Shown here: positions 21,738 through 31,042 of the stretch, piece after piece | Position numbering within the stretch: the first letter of the stretch is position 1 | How the letters are laid out: every line of letters starts with the position of its first letter | Assembly: GCA_942486035.1 (NCBI GenBank) | Contig: CALNXK010000596.1 | Coordinates: forward strand, 20,001-84,000 | Direction: 5' to 3' | DNA from: Porites lobata | Lineage: Eukaryota; Cnidaria; Anthozoa; Scleractinia; Poritidae | Length of the DNA stretch: 64,000 nucleotides | Notes under the pieces: generated by a model | Databases searched by the model: none | Seen by the model: only the letters and a program-made list of their open reading frames with translations | What the model was told of the DNA's origin: nothing | Program-made: the position numbers and the translations under genes

Positions 21738-21972
21738 CTTCCCCTTGGGGAAGAAATATTCAATTAATAACAGACATATTTTTTTTCCTTTGCTTGTTTT
21801 TTAACATCTGGGTACCCTGTGGCTCACTGGTGTCCCCCGCGTCAGGTTTCTATTTAGGCGAGCCGTCGGTCACATAACAGGAGTCCTGTGGCCGTCTGGA
21901 CTTGCGCAGTTACCACAAGGGCCCTAAGAGGAAAGCAGTTTTTCCGCTGCCGGCCGTTGGTCCTAGCTTTTC
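21738..21972 (+). promoter_or_regulatory. U2-U1 spacer holding the U1 promoter
   Basis: ACCACAAGGGCC at 21912, -61 of the U1 start. It now faces the five-element stack that begins with A4. Confidence 0.55.
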
Positions 21973-21987
21973 ATACTTACCTGACGC
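21973..21987 (+). ncRNA. RNU1: U1 snRNA 5' end, 15 nt, interrupted by A4
   Basis: ATACTTACCTGACGC followed at once by the full 5' end of A4. It fixes the insertion point after U1 nt 15. The U1 body resumes at 43158, 21 kb downstream. Confidence 0.93.
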
Positions 21988-22407
21988 TTGATTTCGCGAC
22001 GCGGAAGCCCTACCCTTGTGGTACAATTTCTGCGTTTTTTCAAGTGGTGAGTGTCGCTGCATCTCCAAGCGTGTTCCAGTCTTCGTGACTACGGACTTCT
22101 TTGGTGCTGTGGTTTTCCTTATCTTGGCCTACTTGGTAGTGCTGCTCTTGAGGCTACGGTCGTCGATTTTGTAAGTTTTTGCTTTTTTGTACGTTTGGGT
22201 TGCCCCCCCGGTCCCGCCTCTGGTGGTCTTGGGTGGTTGCCCGTCTTCCGCTTGGGCTTTGCCCATCCGGGCTTAACTTTGGGTTGTGGTCTTCTTTTTT
22301 GGTGGGTCACTTTTTTGGTCGCCCGTCCCTTTTTCTTCCCCGCCCGTCAGGGCTTAACCCCGTTGGGGTCTCTCCTTTTCTTTTTCGTTGTTTTGCGTTT
22401 TCTTGTC
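21988..22407 (+). other. A4 5'UTR
   Basis: Same plan as A3. The 5S-like 20-mer lies within 22338-22358. The frame of ORF1 is open upstream of its ATG to 22051, but that stretch is pyrimidine-driven and its frame differs in A3, so I do not count it as coding. Confidence 0.7.
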
Positions 22408-24078
22408 ATGGCTCTGCGCGCATTCCGCCGCACCGTCAGTCTGGATGTTTCGCAGCTAGCTCGTTCTAATGAGCGCAAAGATGTCAGTACATTTATTGTT
22501 GAGCATTTCGCGCGGCATAAAATTCACGCTGTTCAGTTTATCGGGTCTGTCGCCAAAGTAACCTTCGCTGTCGAGGCAAGTAAACAAGAGGTCATTAGTC
22601 ACCAGGCAGTAAATATTAATGGCGTTCAGTGCGCGGTCCGGGGAGGTGGTCCTCGAGCGCAAAATGTTCTGGTATACAATTATCCTGTTGAGGGGCCTGA
22701 GGACCCCATTCGTAGAGCGTTGGGTGCATACGGGGTAATTGAAGAAGTCAAGTTTCGTCATTGGGCGCATATGCCGTCTGTTGGGGATGGGGTTCGCATT
22801 GTGCGTATGGTCCGCCGCGAAGCTATCCCGCGGCACATGATTATTGGTGAAGTGCGTGTTAAAATCGCTTATGTTGGTCAGCAGCAGGTGTGCGACTTAT
22901 GCGATGCACCTGGCCATATTGCGCGGAATTGCCCCCACCGGAATAAGTGTTTTCGATGTGGGCTTGAGGGTCACTTTTCGCGTAATTGCCCTCAGCTTGC
23001 TAATTACCACGATCGTGATTCCGTCCTGGATGAGTCAGACCCCACCCCTGCTGAAGCCGCTGGCCGTTCTGTCCCTGCTGCTGGCGCTGCTGCTGCCGTT
23101 CCGTCTGAGTCCACTGATGCCCCGCCTCGCTCTGACGCAGATTCCTTGGACGGGGTGACTGTGTCTTCTGCCCTTGATGCATCTGCCACTGGTACTGCTT
23201 TGGATGCCGATGTGGACTTGTCCGACTCTGAGCAAACCCCTTCTGTTGGCCCTACTCCGTCTTCAACTTTGGATAGCCGAGATAATCAACTTGACGAATT
23301 GGCTAGCCAGTCCCTACTTTCATCGCCTGCTCCGTCTGTGGACGTTGACTCTTTGCAAGGGGCTACTATCGAGTCTGCTGTTCTTGATCCCCCCGCGTCC
23401 CCGTCTTCCCCTGGCCAGGGCCCCCCCAGTGGCGCTTCTAGCGGATTTTTGGGTAAAATTAAACAAAAGTTGAATAAAAAGAAAGATTCTAAAGTTATTG
23501 ACAATGTTAATGTTATTGATACTGGTAATGGAAAAGTACATAGTAGTAATGTAAAGGCATCTACTAGTAATGGCAATAGTACTGTTAGTAATATTAGTGG
23601 TAATGCAAAGACATCTATTAGTGGCAATAATGATATTAGTAGTAATGCAATGACATATATTAGTAATGGCAATAGCAATGTTAGTAATAATGCAAAAACA
23701 TCTAGTAGTGAAAGTGAATACATAGGTCTGGGTGTTCTCGCTGGTCGGGAAAACAACAGCGATATGGAATTGGAGGTTGAATCTCAAAAACGTTCTCACC
23801 CAGATTCTGATTCTGTCGACTCTGTGGATGGTGTTTCTTTTGCTGCGCCTCTGGCGCCCCCCTCGTTCCTCCAAAAGAAGCCAGCTGTTGTCGTCTCTCC
23901 GGGCGCTGCTAGGCCCGTTGCTGTTGATCGTGATCGCAGCCGCAGTCGGTCCCCTAAACGCTCGCCTTCTGCCACTCGTTCCACCTCGACTGGCTCTCAT
24001 GCTCTGCCACCTTCTCTTGGTTATGTGCCGAAGCCTCCCAGGAGCTCTAGTGGCTCTAAGGGCTCCAAACCGAGGTGA
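22408..24078 (+). CDS. ORF1 (gag-like) of A4, uninterrupted, 556 aa
   Basis: The only A copy whose ORF1 reads without a stop from ATG to TGA. Order: RRM-like N-terminal region (about residues 1-150), CCHC knuckles CDLCDAPGHIARNC and CFRCGLEGHFSRNC, acidic Ser/Pro/Ala region, Asn/Ser-rich region, KRSHPDSDSVDS, then an RS-type tail (DRDRSRSRSPKRSPS). Near 23862-23878 two C and one A are missing relative to A1 and A3, which changes a few residues (PPSFLQKK for PPPRSSKKK) but restores the frame. TGA is followed 15 bases later by the ORF2 ATG. Confidence 0.9.
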   Translation: MALRAFRRTVSLDVSQLARSNERKDVSTFIVEHFARHKIHAVQFIGSVAKVTFAVEASKQEVISHQAVNINGVQCAVRGGGPRAQNVLVYNYPVEGPEDPIRRALGAYGVIEEVKFRHWAHMPSVGDGVRIVRMVRREAIPRHMIIGEVRVKIAYVGQQQVCDLCDAPGHIARNCPHRNKCFRCGLEGHFSRNCPQLANYHDRDSVLDESDPTPAEAAGRSVPAAGAAAAVPSESTDAPPRSDADSLDGVTVSSALDASATGTALDADVDLSDSEQTPSVGPTPSSTLDSRDNQLDELASQSLLSSPAPSVDVDSLQGATIESAVLDPPASPSSPGQGPPSGASSGFLGKIKQKLNKKKDSKVIDNVNVIDTGNGKVHSSNVKASTSNGNSTVSNISGNAKTSISGNNDISSNAMTYISNGNSNVSNNAKTSSSESEYIGLGVLAGRENNSDMELEVESQKRSHPDSDSVDSVDGVSFAAPLAPPSFLQKKPAVVVSPGAARPVAVDRDRSRSRSPKRSPSATRSTSTGSHALPPSLGYVPKPPRSSSGSKGSKPR

Positions 24079-24093
24079 TTCTTACTCACTAAA

Positions 24094-27000
24094 ATGGCTT
24101 TATCTATTATCCAGCTAAACACCAACGGTATTAGGAATTCTGACAAGCGTGCCGGTCTCTTGCAGTGGTTGCGTTCCCTTTCTGTGGTCCCGGATGTTGT
24201 GTGTCTTCAAGAGACTCACTGTGTTAGTGATGTCGAGTGTCAGTCCTGGTTTCGTTCTTCTGGCTTTCACTCTGTTGCGTCTCCTGGTTCTCAAAAAGTC
24301 GTGTGGTTGTATCATCCTTTTCGTCCTTGTCTGTCCCTTGTCAATTCTTCGTTTGATGATGCTGGTCGTTTTGTGTTGTGTGAATTTCGCTTTCATGGCA
24401 AATTGTTTCGTGTAGTCTCCTTGTATGCCCCCAATCGCAATCCTGCAAGAGACCAATTTCTTGAGCTGGTTCCTTCTTGGGTTGATCCTGCAATCCCCAC
24501 AGTTGTGTGTGGGGATTTTAACACCGTTTTTGATCGTTCGCTTGATCGTGCGGGATCTGTGGCTTCTGACACCTCTAGGGAGAGTTCTTCTACTCTCTCT
24601 TGGCTCTTTGATGAATGTTGTGTCGTTGACGCCTGGCGTTACTTACACCCCTCCTCCTCTGGTTACACCTGGATGAGTCCGGACGGCTCTGTTTCCTCTC
24701 GTATTGATCTCGTTGGTTGTCCGTATGTGTGGGTCCCTTCTGTTTCGTCGTGTGAAATTGTTCCGTGTCCGTTCTCCGACCATTGTGCTGTTCTTTTGTG
24801 TGTCACTGTTCCGGATGTCGTCCCCGGGTCCCGGGCTGTGGAAGTTGAATATCTCCATTTTGGAGGAGGTGGAATATGTTCGCCAGGTTGAGAACTTCTG
24901 GTCCCGCTGGCGTGACCAGAAGGTTCGTTTTCCTTCCTGGCTAAGTGGTGGGAGGCTGGCAAATCTCGTATCAAGGGTCTCTCTATCAACTATTGTTGCT
25001 CGAAGTCATCTGACACTGCGATGAAGAGAGACCTTCTCTCTAGGCTTGCCATTCATCTTAAGGAGCGTGTTGATGGTGGAATCCTGTCTCTGGTTGGGCC
25101 GTACCAGTCGGTACTGCAACAGCTGGCTGAGCTTGATGTAGAGGTGGCAAGGGGTGCTCAAGTGCGTGCAAGGGCGCGCTGGATTGAGGAGGGCGAATCC
25201 TCCAGCTCCTATTTTTTCCGTTTGGGAAAAAGCGTGGGGTGGATCGCCACATAGCTGCAGTGCGGACTGTTGATGGTCGAATTGTTGTGTCCCCTGAGGA
25301 CCTTTGTGGTTCATTCTCTTCTTTCTATTCATCCCTCTTTTCTGCTGAGCCCACTGATGCTGACGCGCAGGAGTCCCTGCTTGATAACATCGAGTCATCT
25401 TTGTCTACTATTCAATCGGAGTCTTGTGAAGGTTTGTTGTCTGTTGAGGAGTGTTTTGAGGCGTTGTCTGGGATGGCCAAGCGTAAGGCTCCGGGCTTGG
25501 ATGGTCTTCCAGCTGAATTCTACCTTAAGTTTTGGCATGTTCTGGGGCAGGACCTCGTTCATGTCCTTAACTCGTGTTATACTGCTGGTTCCCTGACTCT
25601 CTCCCAGCGTCGGGGCGTCATTTCGTTATCTTTCAAGAAGGGGACCGTCTGGATATGCGGAACTGGCGTCCCATATCCCTCTTGAATGTGGACTACAAGC
25701 TGGCTGCGCGCACTATTGCAGCTAGGTTGCTAAAGGTCATTCACCTTGTGGTCGCTGAGGACCAGACTTGTGGGGTTCCGGGGAGATACATCGGCGAGAA
25801 TGTCGCTTTTCTCCGTGATGTGGTATCTTATGCCACTATGTTTGACTCTCCTGTGGTCATTTTGTCTCTTGATCAGGAGAAGGCCTTTGATAGGGTGGAT
25901 TGGTCCTTTATGTATGCCACTCTTCGGAAAATGGGGTTTGGCACTTCTTTTCTTAAGTGGGTTAACTTGTTTTATACTGGCGTCCAAAGTTCTGTTAATG
26001 TGAATGGCTATCTTTCTCCTTTCTTTTCTTTGTCTCGTGGCGTCCGTCAGGGCTGCCCTCTGTCTCCTCTCCTGTATGTTCTCGTTGCTGAAGTGCTTGC
26101 GTGTAATATTCGTGCTAATCCACGTATCAAAGGCCTTTGTCTCCCGGGTCGTCAGACCCTTTGTCCCCCGATCTCTCAGTATGCTGATGACACGTCACTG
26201 GTCGTTTGTACTGATGAGGCCATTCGTGCCTGTTTTGCTGTTTATGACACATATGAGCGCGGCTCTGGCTCTAAGCTTAATTTGTCTAAGTCCAAGGGCC
26301 TTTGGCTTGGTCCTTGGGTAAACCGTTCAGACCCTCCGGTTGCTCTTGAATGGTCTTCGGTGAAGATCAAAGTCTTAGGTGTCTTTTTGGGCCCAGGAAC
26401 CTTGATGATGACAATTGGAAGCCCCGCATTGCTGCGGTTGAGAACACTCTCTCTTCCTGGCGTCAGCGAATCTTGTCCTTTCAGGGCCGTGCCCTTGTCA
26501 TCAATGCCCTAGCTCTGTCCAGGGTGTGGTATGTGGCTTCTCTCATCCACATGCCCCCTGGGTCTTTGGGGAACTGCTGAGGCTGGTCTTCAGTTTTTTT
26601 TTTCTGGAAAGGCAAGAAGGATCTTGTTGCTCGAGCTGTGGTTGTCCAGGCTCCCTCAGTAGGTGGGTTCTCGGTGGTAGATGTTAAATTGAAGGTTCAG
26701 TCTTTGTTGGTTCAGTGGGTCAGACGTTTTGTCACGACGCAATCCAGCTGGTCTGCTTTTGTGCATTTCTGGTTTTACTCCGTTTTTAATTCCTCTCCGG
26801 TGGACGTGTTTTCTCAGCCTTTTGCCTTTAGCCCTCGTGCTCTCCCTCCGTTCTATCAGTCGCTACTGTTAGCCTGGCGCGCTGTTGATGGCTCTTTCTC
26901 TCGGTCGCGGGCGGCCTTGGTTATGGCCTCGTCGGACCCCCATCTGTTTGCTTTGGCGTCTTCAATGTCTGCCAAGTCTGCCTACTTGTATTTGTTATCT

Positions 27001-27622
27001 GTCAACTTTGTTCCTCCCCACTGTGAGGAGAAGTTCCTCCCCCTGTATGGTCCGCTGTACTGGTCTACCACCTGGAGGCAGCTTAGCTTTTGTCCTGTTG
27101 ACAGATCTGCCATTGATGTGGCTTGGCAGGTGGCGCACGGTGTCTTATACACGGCGGATCGGCTCATCTCCTTTGGGTATGACTACGATCCAAACTGTTT
27201 CTGTGGCTCTCCGGAGACTCCGTCTCATCTGTTTTTTGAATGTGCTCTGGCTCAGAGCATCCTTGGCTGGATTCAATCTCTCATGTTTCGTGCCTCGTCC
27301 CTGTGTCCTTCCTTGTTGTGCCGTCACGTTCTCTTTGGCTTCTCTGCTTCTGAACTTGCTGTGGTCCCGCGTGTTTTTGTTTACTTGTTGAATCTAGCCA
27401 AGTACTTCTTATGGAGGGCCCGTAACGATTACCGTTTCCGTGATGTTCAGCCGGGGGCTCTCCCCTGATTGAGGTTGTCAAAGCTCGCGCAAAATGCCAC
27501 CTTTGCATTTTTTCTTTAAGCGGTTTAGGTCACCTCGTCGCCAGCGTTATTTTCATAGGCAGTGGGGAGCAAATGGCGTTGTTGGGAGAGTGTCAGAGGG
27601 CTCCTTTTACTTTCGTCTTTAG
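24094..27622 (+). CDS. ORF2 (APE-RT) of A4, many small frameshifts
   Basis: All APE and RT motifs are present but spread over several frames. Indels lie near 24296 and 24320 (a compensating pair), 24823 (CCCC for CCCCCC), 24937, 25224, 25640, 26146, 26391, 26553, 26595 (long T run) and 27464. The GVPGRYIGENVAF motif, broken in A1-A3, is intact here (about 25773). Almost every indel is a base-run length change, which points to sequence error at least as much as to decay. Confidence 0.86.
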
Positions 27623-28349
27623 TCTTCTTGTATTCAGTGAGTGGGTGTGACTCTTGGTTTCTTGGTCACCTTTGTTGGTTGCACTGGGTTTCCTTTTGCT
27701 TGAGTGAGTGTGTCTTGCTTTCCTTAGTCGTCGGTGGCTAGGGATTTTCTTTGCTTGAGTGAGTGTGTCTTGGGTTTCTTGGTCGCCTTTGTTGGCTGTA
27801 CTGGGTTTCCTTTTGCTTGAGTGAGTGTGTCTTGCTTTCCTTGGTCGTCGGTGGCTGGGGAATTTTCTTTGCTTGAGTGAGTGTGTCTTGGGTTTCTTGG
27901 TCGCCTTTGTTGGTTGTACTGGGTTTCCTTTTGCTTGAGTGAGTGTGTCTATGGGTTCTTGGTCGCCTTCGTTGGTTGTACTTGGTCTCCTTCTTGTTTG
28001 AGAGAGTGTGTCTCCGGACTGTTGGTGTCCGTTTTAGTTTATCGCCAGTTTAGTTTCAGTTTAGTTTTAGTTTCCTCCTTTTGGAGTGGTTTTGAGTGGG
28101 TGTGTTTTTAGTTTTAGTTATTGTTTTTAGTCAGTGCCCGCGTCTTTTAACTTGTTCTTTGGTCCTGTAGATGTTTGTCCTGTAGTTGTTTGTCTTGTAC
28201 TGTGTATGTAGGGGCGGGGGTTCAATTCCCCCAGTCAGTTTCTGTGCTGGTGCACTGCCCCGTTTGATGTGTGTTTGGTACTAGACGTTAAGTCTGGCGG
28301 CATTGCACTACCCTACTGGGGGCCGGCCATTCACCTCAAATACAAAAAA
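27623..28349 (+). other. A4 3'UTR with repeats and both hairpins
   Basis: Repeats about 27630-28020; T-arm-like hairpin 28216-28232; AUUGCAC hairpin 28296-28328; AAATAC and A tail up to the U1 target. Confidence 0.8.
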
Positions 28350-28362
28350 ACTTACCTGACGC
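28350..28362 (+). repeat. 13-bp U1 target duplication between A4 and B
   Basis: ACTTACCTGACGC joining the tail of A4 to the 5' end of B. B begins GGG, the same as the next U1 bases, so the exact boundary is ambiguous by up to 3 bp. Confidence 0.92.
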
Positions 28363-28604
28363 GGGCCGCTTCATAGTGGAACGCCGTGGATAGTATCCCG
28401 TCTTCTTGACGTTTCGTTTAAGATCGTTTTTTGTTTGTGAACAGTGCTAAGTACCTGCCGGGAAACAGCCCCCAGGGAACGCCAGGTTTCACTAGCTAGT
28501 GGTACGTTTTTTTGGTCCCGTTTTTTGGGCGCCCAGTTAGTTTGGTTCCCTGTAGTTCAGGGCTTAGCTTGGGCGCCTTCTGTTTGGGGCTTTTTCTGCC
28601 TGTT
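28363..28604 (+). other. B 5'UTR; motif shared with U2 element D
   Basis: GTGCTAAGTACCTGCCGGG at 28444-28462 and GGGAACGCC at 28475-28483 recur in the leader of D (44922-44940 and 44942-44950) with one mismatch in the first motif. They are not seen in A or C. Confidence 0.65.
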
Positions 28605-30092
28605 ATGGCCTCTGTTTTGCAGTGCCCGCGCACGTTGGCGGTGCACTTTCCGTCGGAGATTTACCGCTCCACCGGTTCTTCTCAAGTTTTGCCGGAGCTG
28701 GTCAAGTCTTTGGACTTGCCCAATGTCCGTGGAATACAGTTCATGCCCAATGGTGTCGTTCGGGTGACGTACAAGGAACCCGCCCAGTGTGATGCTGCCC
28801 TCGCGAGTGGTATCCGTTTCCGTGGTGCTGCGCTCCGCATCTCTCCCGTTGACTCCCGTACCCGGTTGGTTTATGTTCGCGATCTGCCCGTCGAGGCCCC
28901 TGATGATGGCCTCAAAGTTTACTTGCGGGCTTTTGGGGTGGTCCACTCGTGTTCGATGCAGACCTACCCTGGTATGCCCGATGTCTTCACTGGTACGCGT
29001 GTTGTTAAGGTTACCCTGACCAAGGACCTTCCATCCTCTGCTCGTGTCTCTGGTTTTGACGTTCGGCTTTGGTATCAAGGCCAACCTCAAGTCTGTCCCG
29101 TCTGCCGTTCCTATGGTCACCGCGTTAAAGACTGTCCTTTCAACGGGCTGTGTCGTCGCTGCAGTCAGCCAGGGCACATGGCTCGTGAGTGCTCCTTTCG
29201 CCGTACGTCTGTTGATCCTGCTGTTTCCTCCGTTCCTGATCCTGTTGCCGGCGCTGACCCTTCCATTTCTGAGGATGAGGCTGACCCGGATTACGTTCCT
29301 TCTTCTGCCTCTGAGCCTGGTTCTTGCTCCGGGGATGAGGAAGTCCTTCGTTCTGTCCCTACCTCTGTCCTGGCTGCGCGGGTCCGGAAACGTTCTGCTC
29401 CGCCTGCTGTTCCTTCTGATGAGTCGTCTGTTGATCTCCGTGACAATGAGCTGTCTCCTGTGTCTGAGCTTGCCTCCACCGTTCCCGGTACGCCTGAGTC
29501 TGCCTCTGCCGTGGTTGCTCCCGAGTCTGGGTCTGTTCCCGCTGTTCCTGATCCTGTTCCCGGTACGCCTGTGTCTGCCTCTGCCGCGGCTGTTCCTGAC
29601 GGTACGCCTGTGTCTGCCTCTGCCGAGTCCTCCGGTTCCAAGCCAAAGAAGAAGAAGCCTCGCTCTTCCCAATCTGCTGTGGCCTCTTCTCTTGCCAAGT
29701 TTTTCTCCGTTAAGTCCAATCCTGTCAAGTCTGATCCTGTCAAGTCCACTCCCGTTCAGTCCAGTCCTGTTGAGTCTACTCCTGTTGAGTCCACTCCTGC
29801 TGAGTCCGCTTCTGTCGAGTCCTCTCCTGTTGCTGGGTCCCCTCCAGTTTCGTTCTGGGAGGCTTCTCGTCGTACCGGCTTTGGTTATGTTATCGATGAT
29901 GGTTGTGGTTCTTCTATTCGTCTTGACTTTGGCCGTCTCTCTCGTTCCATCGAGATTGAGTCTACATCCTTTGAGTATGACCGTTTTGTCAAGTATGTTC
30001 ATCATGGTTTTGGTCGTGTTCCATTTCATCCACCTCGTACCACGTATTTGCCTGCTGGTACTCCGTTGGAGTTTCCTAAGCCTCCTAAGTGA
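28605..30092 (+). CDS. ORF1 (gag-like) of half-LINE B, intact, 495 aa
   Basis: Starts at ATG in MASVLQCPRTLAVHF. RRM-like N-terminal half with PDVFTGTRVVKV, then two CCHC knuckles, CPVCRSYGHRVKDC and CRRCSQPGHMAREC (about residues 165-200). A long acidic Pro/Ser/Ala linker follows, with a pentapeptide repeat of type V-x-S-x-P (about 29701-29840). The last 75 residues form a compact, non-repetitive block (SFWEASRRTGFGYVIDDG... to the end) with no counterpart in the A, C, D or E ORF1 proteins that I can see. TGA is followed directly by the 3'UTR. Full openness in a non-autonomous element suggests the protein is used. Confidence 0.88.
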   Translation: MASVLQCPRTLAVHFPSEIYRSTGSSQVLPELVKSLDLPNVRGIQFMPNGVVRVTYKEPAQCDAALASGIRFRGAALRISPVDSRTRLVYVRDLPVEAPDDGLKVYLRAFGVVHSCSMQTYPGMPDVFTGTRVVKVTLTKDLPSSARVSGFDVRLWYQGQPQVCPVCRSYGHRVKDCPFNGLCRRCSQPGHMARECSFRRTSVDPAVSSVPDPVAGADPSISEDEADPDYVPSSASEPGSCSGDEEVLRSVPTSVLAARVRKRSAPPAVPSDESSVDLRDNELSPVSELASTVPGTPESASAVVAPESGSVPAVPDPVPGTPVSASAAAVPDGTPVSASAESSGSKPKKKKPRSSQSAVASSLAKFFSVKSNPVKSDPVKSTPVQSSPVESTPVESTPAESASVESSPVAGSPPVSFWEASRRTGFGYVIDDGCGSSIRLDFGRLSRSIEIESTSFEYDRFVKYVHHGFGRVPFHPPRTTYLPAGTPLEFPKPPK

Positions 30093-30350
30093 TCTGTTCC
30101 CTCTGCATCGCCTCTGACTGCCTCCTGTTTAGCTGTTGTCTAGTTGCCTCGTTTTCCTGTTTTTGTCTTCTGGTGGGCGAGGTTCGACACCTCGGCGAGT
30201 TTGGTGGACTGGTTCCCCCCCCATACCGTTTGGTCGTTGTTCGGCTTGGCTAGTGTTTTGCTGTTGTTTGTCTGGCTTGGCTAGTGTTTGTTTGGCGCCA
30301 TTGCACTCACCCTACTGGGGGGCGGCCACTCACCTTAAATACAAAAAAAA
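30093..30350 (+). other. B 3'UTR with both hairpins
   Basis: T-arm-like hairpin CGAGG-TTCGACA-CCTCG at 30178-30194, and AUUGCAC hairpin 30294-30327 with stem GGCGCC / GGC-g-GCC. Both stems differ from those of A by paired changes. Lacks the long GAGTGAGTGTG repeats of A and C. Confidence 0.8.
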
Positions 30351-30363
30351 ACTTACCTGACGC
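30351..30363 (+). repeat. 13-bp U1 target duplication between B and S1
   Basis: ACTTACCTGACGC between the A tail of B and S1. Confidence 0.92.
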
Positions 30364-30642
30364 GGGTAAGGGTCCTGCTATATGTATGCACAATCTACAT
30401 TGTGGGACCCGTTACCTTATAACAGTCCTTGCACTCTGGCTGTTCAGGTGCCCCGTTAGGCGGGGAGCGTTTGGGGGCCAGGTTCGATTCCTGGGCGATT
30501 TTGGCGTACTGGTGTACCCTCCTCAGGCGTTGCCTGGCAGGGCCATTGCACTTCGGCTCTGTTAAGTATTTGTCGCCCGGCCATTGCACTGACCTTTGTC
30601 CACGTCCGGGGCGCCTGAAAAAAAAAAAAAAAAAAAAAAAAA
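30364..30642 (+). mobile_element. SINE-like element S1 in U1
   Basis: About 250 bp plus a pure A tail of about 25, flanked by the U1 target; near-identical copies are S2 and S3. It opens with a long imperfect hairpin (GGTAAGGGTCC against GGACCCGTTACC) enclosing CACAAT-ctac-ATTGTG. Then come a CCCCG-TTAGG-CGGGG hairpin, a T-arm-like hairpin CCAGG-TTCGATT-CCTGG (30478-30494, which also fits a Pol III B box) and U1-like hairpins near the 3' end. No coding capacity of note. A tRNA-related origin is possible, but no complete tRNA fold is present. Confidence 0.85.
30538..30561 (+). promoter_or_regulatory. S1 hairpin copying U1 stem-loop II (U1A-type site)
   Basis: CAGGGCC-ATTGCACTTC-GGCTCTG: a 7-bp stem (one G:U) with a 10-nt loop identical to the stem-loop II loop of the U1 gene in this window, closed by the C:G pair that U1A recognises. 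A second ATTGCAC lies at 30583-30589 beside CCCGGC / CCGGGG, giving two sites in tandem as in the U1A autoregulatory element. Function is inferred. Confidence 0.65.
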
Positions 30643-30655
30643 ACTTACCTGACGC
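30643..30655 (+). repeat. 13-bp U1 target duplication between S1 and C1
   Basis: ACTTACCTGACGC after the poly(A) of S1; the same S-to-C junction exists at 58830-58842. Confidence 0.92.
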
Positions 30656-31042
30656 GGTACCTCGCGACGCGGAATTTCTACCCTTGTGGGAGGATATCGC
30701 TGTGGGGAACTGGCTTTAGTGAGTGTCGCTGTGGCCTTTTGCGGCGTGTACAGTCCATCGTGACTACCTGCTCCCGTTTTTGGTCGTGGTTGCTGGTGTT
30801 TGCCTTGTTTGGTAGCCACTTTGCAGAGGACAAGCTTCTGGTTCTTGGACCGTGGTCATTTCAAGCTTGGATTTTTTGTAAGTCTTATACTTTTATTGTC
30901 TTTAGTGGGTCGCCCGTCCTTTTTGGGCCCTGCCCATCTGGGCTTAACCCCGTTGGGGTCTTTTTTTCTCAGGTAGCCCGTCTTTATTGGTTCCCCGCCC
31001 GTCAGGGCTTAATCCCGTTGGGGTCTTTTCCTTTTTGTTGTG
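30656..31042 (+). other. C1 5'UTR with duplicated 5S-like double hairpin
   Basis: Shares TCGCGACGCGGAA, CTACCCTTGTGG and GTGAGTGTCGCTG with A. Two copies of the GCCC-GGGC TTAA CCCC-GGGG arrangement occur at 30932-30960 and 30997-31025. The A/T changes in the first hairpin (GCCCATCTGGGC versus GCCCGTCAGGGC) keep the stem. Confidence 0.7.

Larger units (their letters stand above)
21988..28349 (+). mobile_element. LINE copy A4, full length, in U1
   Basis: Full-length family A element (about 6.36 kb) joined to U1 nt 15 at the 5' side without filler. It is the first of five elements stacked in this U1 gene. ORF1 is open throughout; ORF2 carries many small indels in base runs. Confidence 0.94.
28363..30350 (+). 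mobile_element. Half-LINE B: ORF1-only element in U1
   Basis: About 1.99 kb, bounded on both sides by the U1 target. It carries a 240-bp leader, one ORF1-type gene and a 258-bp 3'UTR with the same two hairpins as the LINEs and an AAATAC-A tail. There is no APE or RT sequence, and no scar suggests an internal deletion. It must use enzymes from another element, like the HAL1 half-L1 elements of mammals, but at a fixed RNA-gene target. Confidence 0.88.

Noticed and set aside
22051..22407. N-terminal extension of A4 ORF1 by 119 codons
   Set aside because: Frame not kept in A3 because of T-run length; hydrophobic composition follows from the pyrimidine-rich leader.
28557..30029. 490-codon open frame on the minus strand, opposite B ORF1
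   Set aside because: It is Arg/Asn/Thr-rich, without motifs, and arises from the T-ending codon bias of the plus-strand gene, which has CCHC knuckles.
30364..30642. S as a complete tRNA gene or tRNA-derived SINE with a full tRNA head
   Set aside because: T arm and an anticodon-like hairpin are present, but no matching acceptor stem or D arm; the A-box match is poor.
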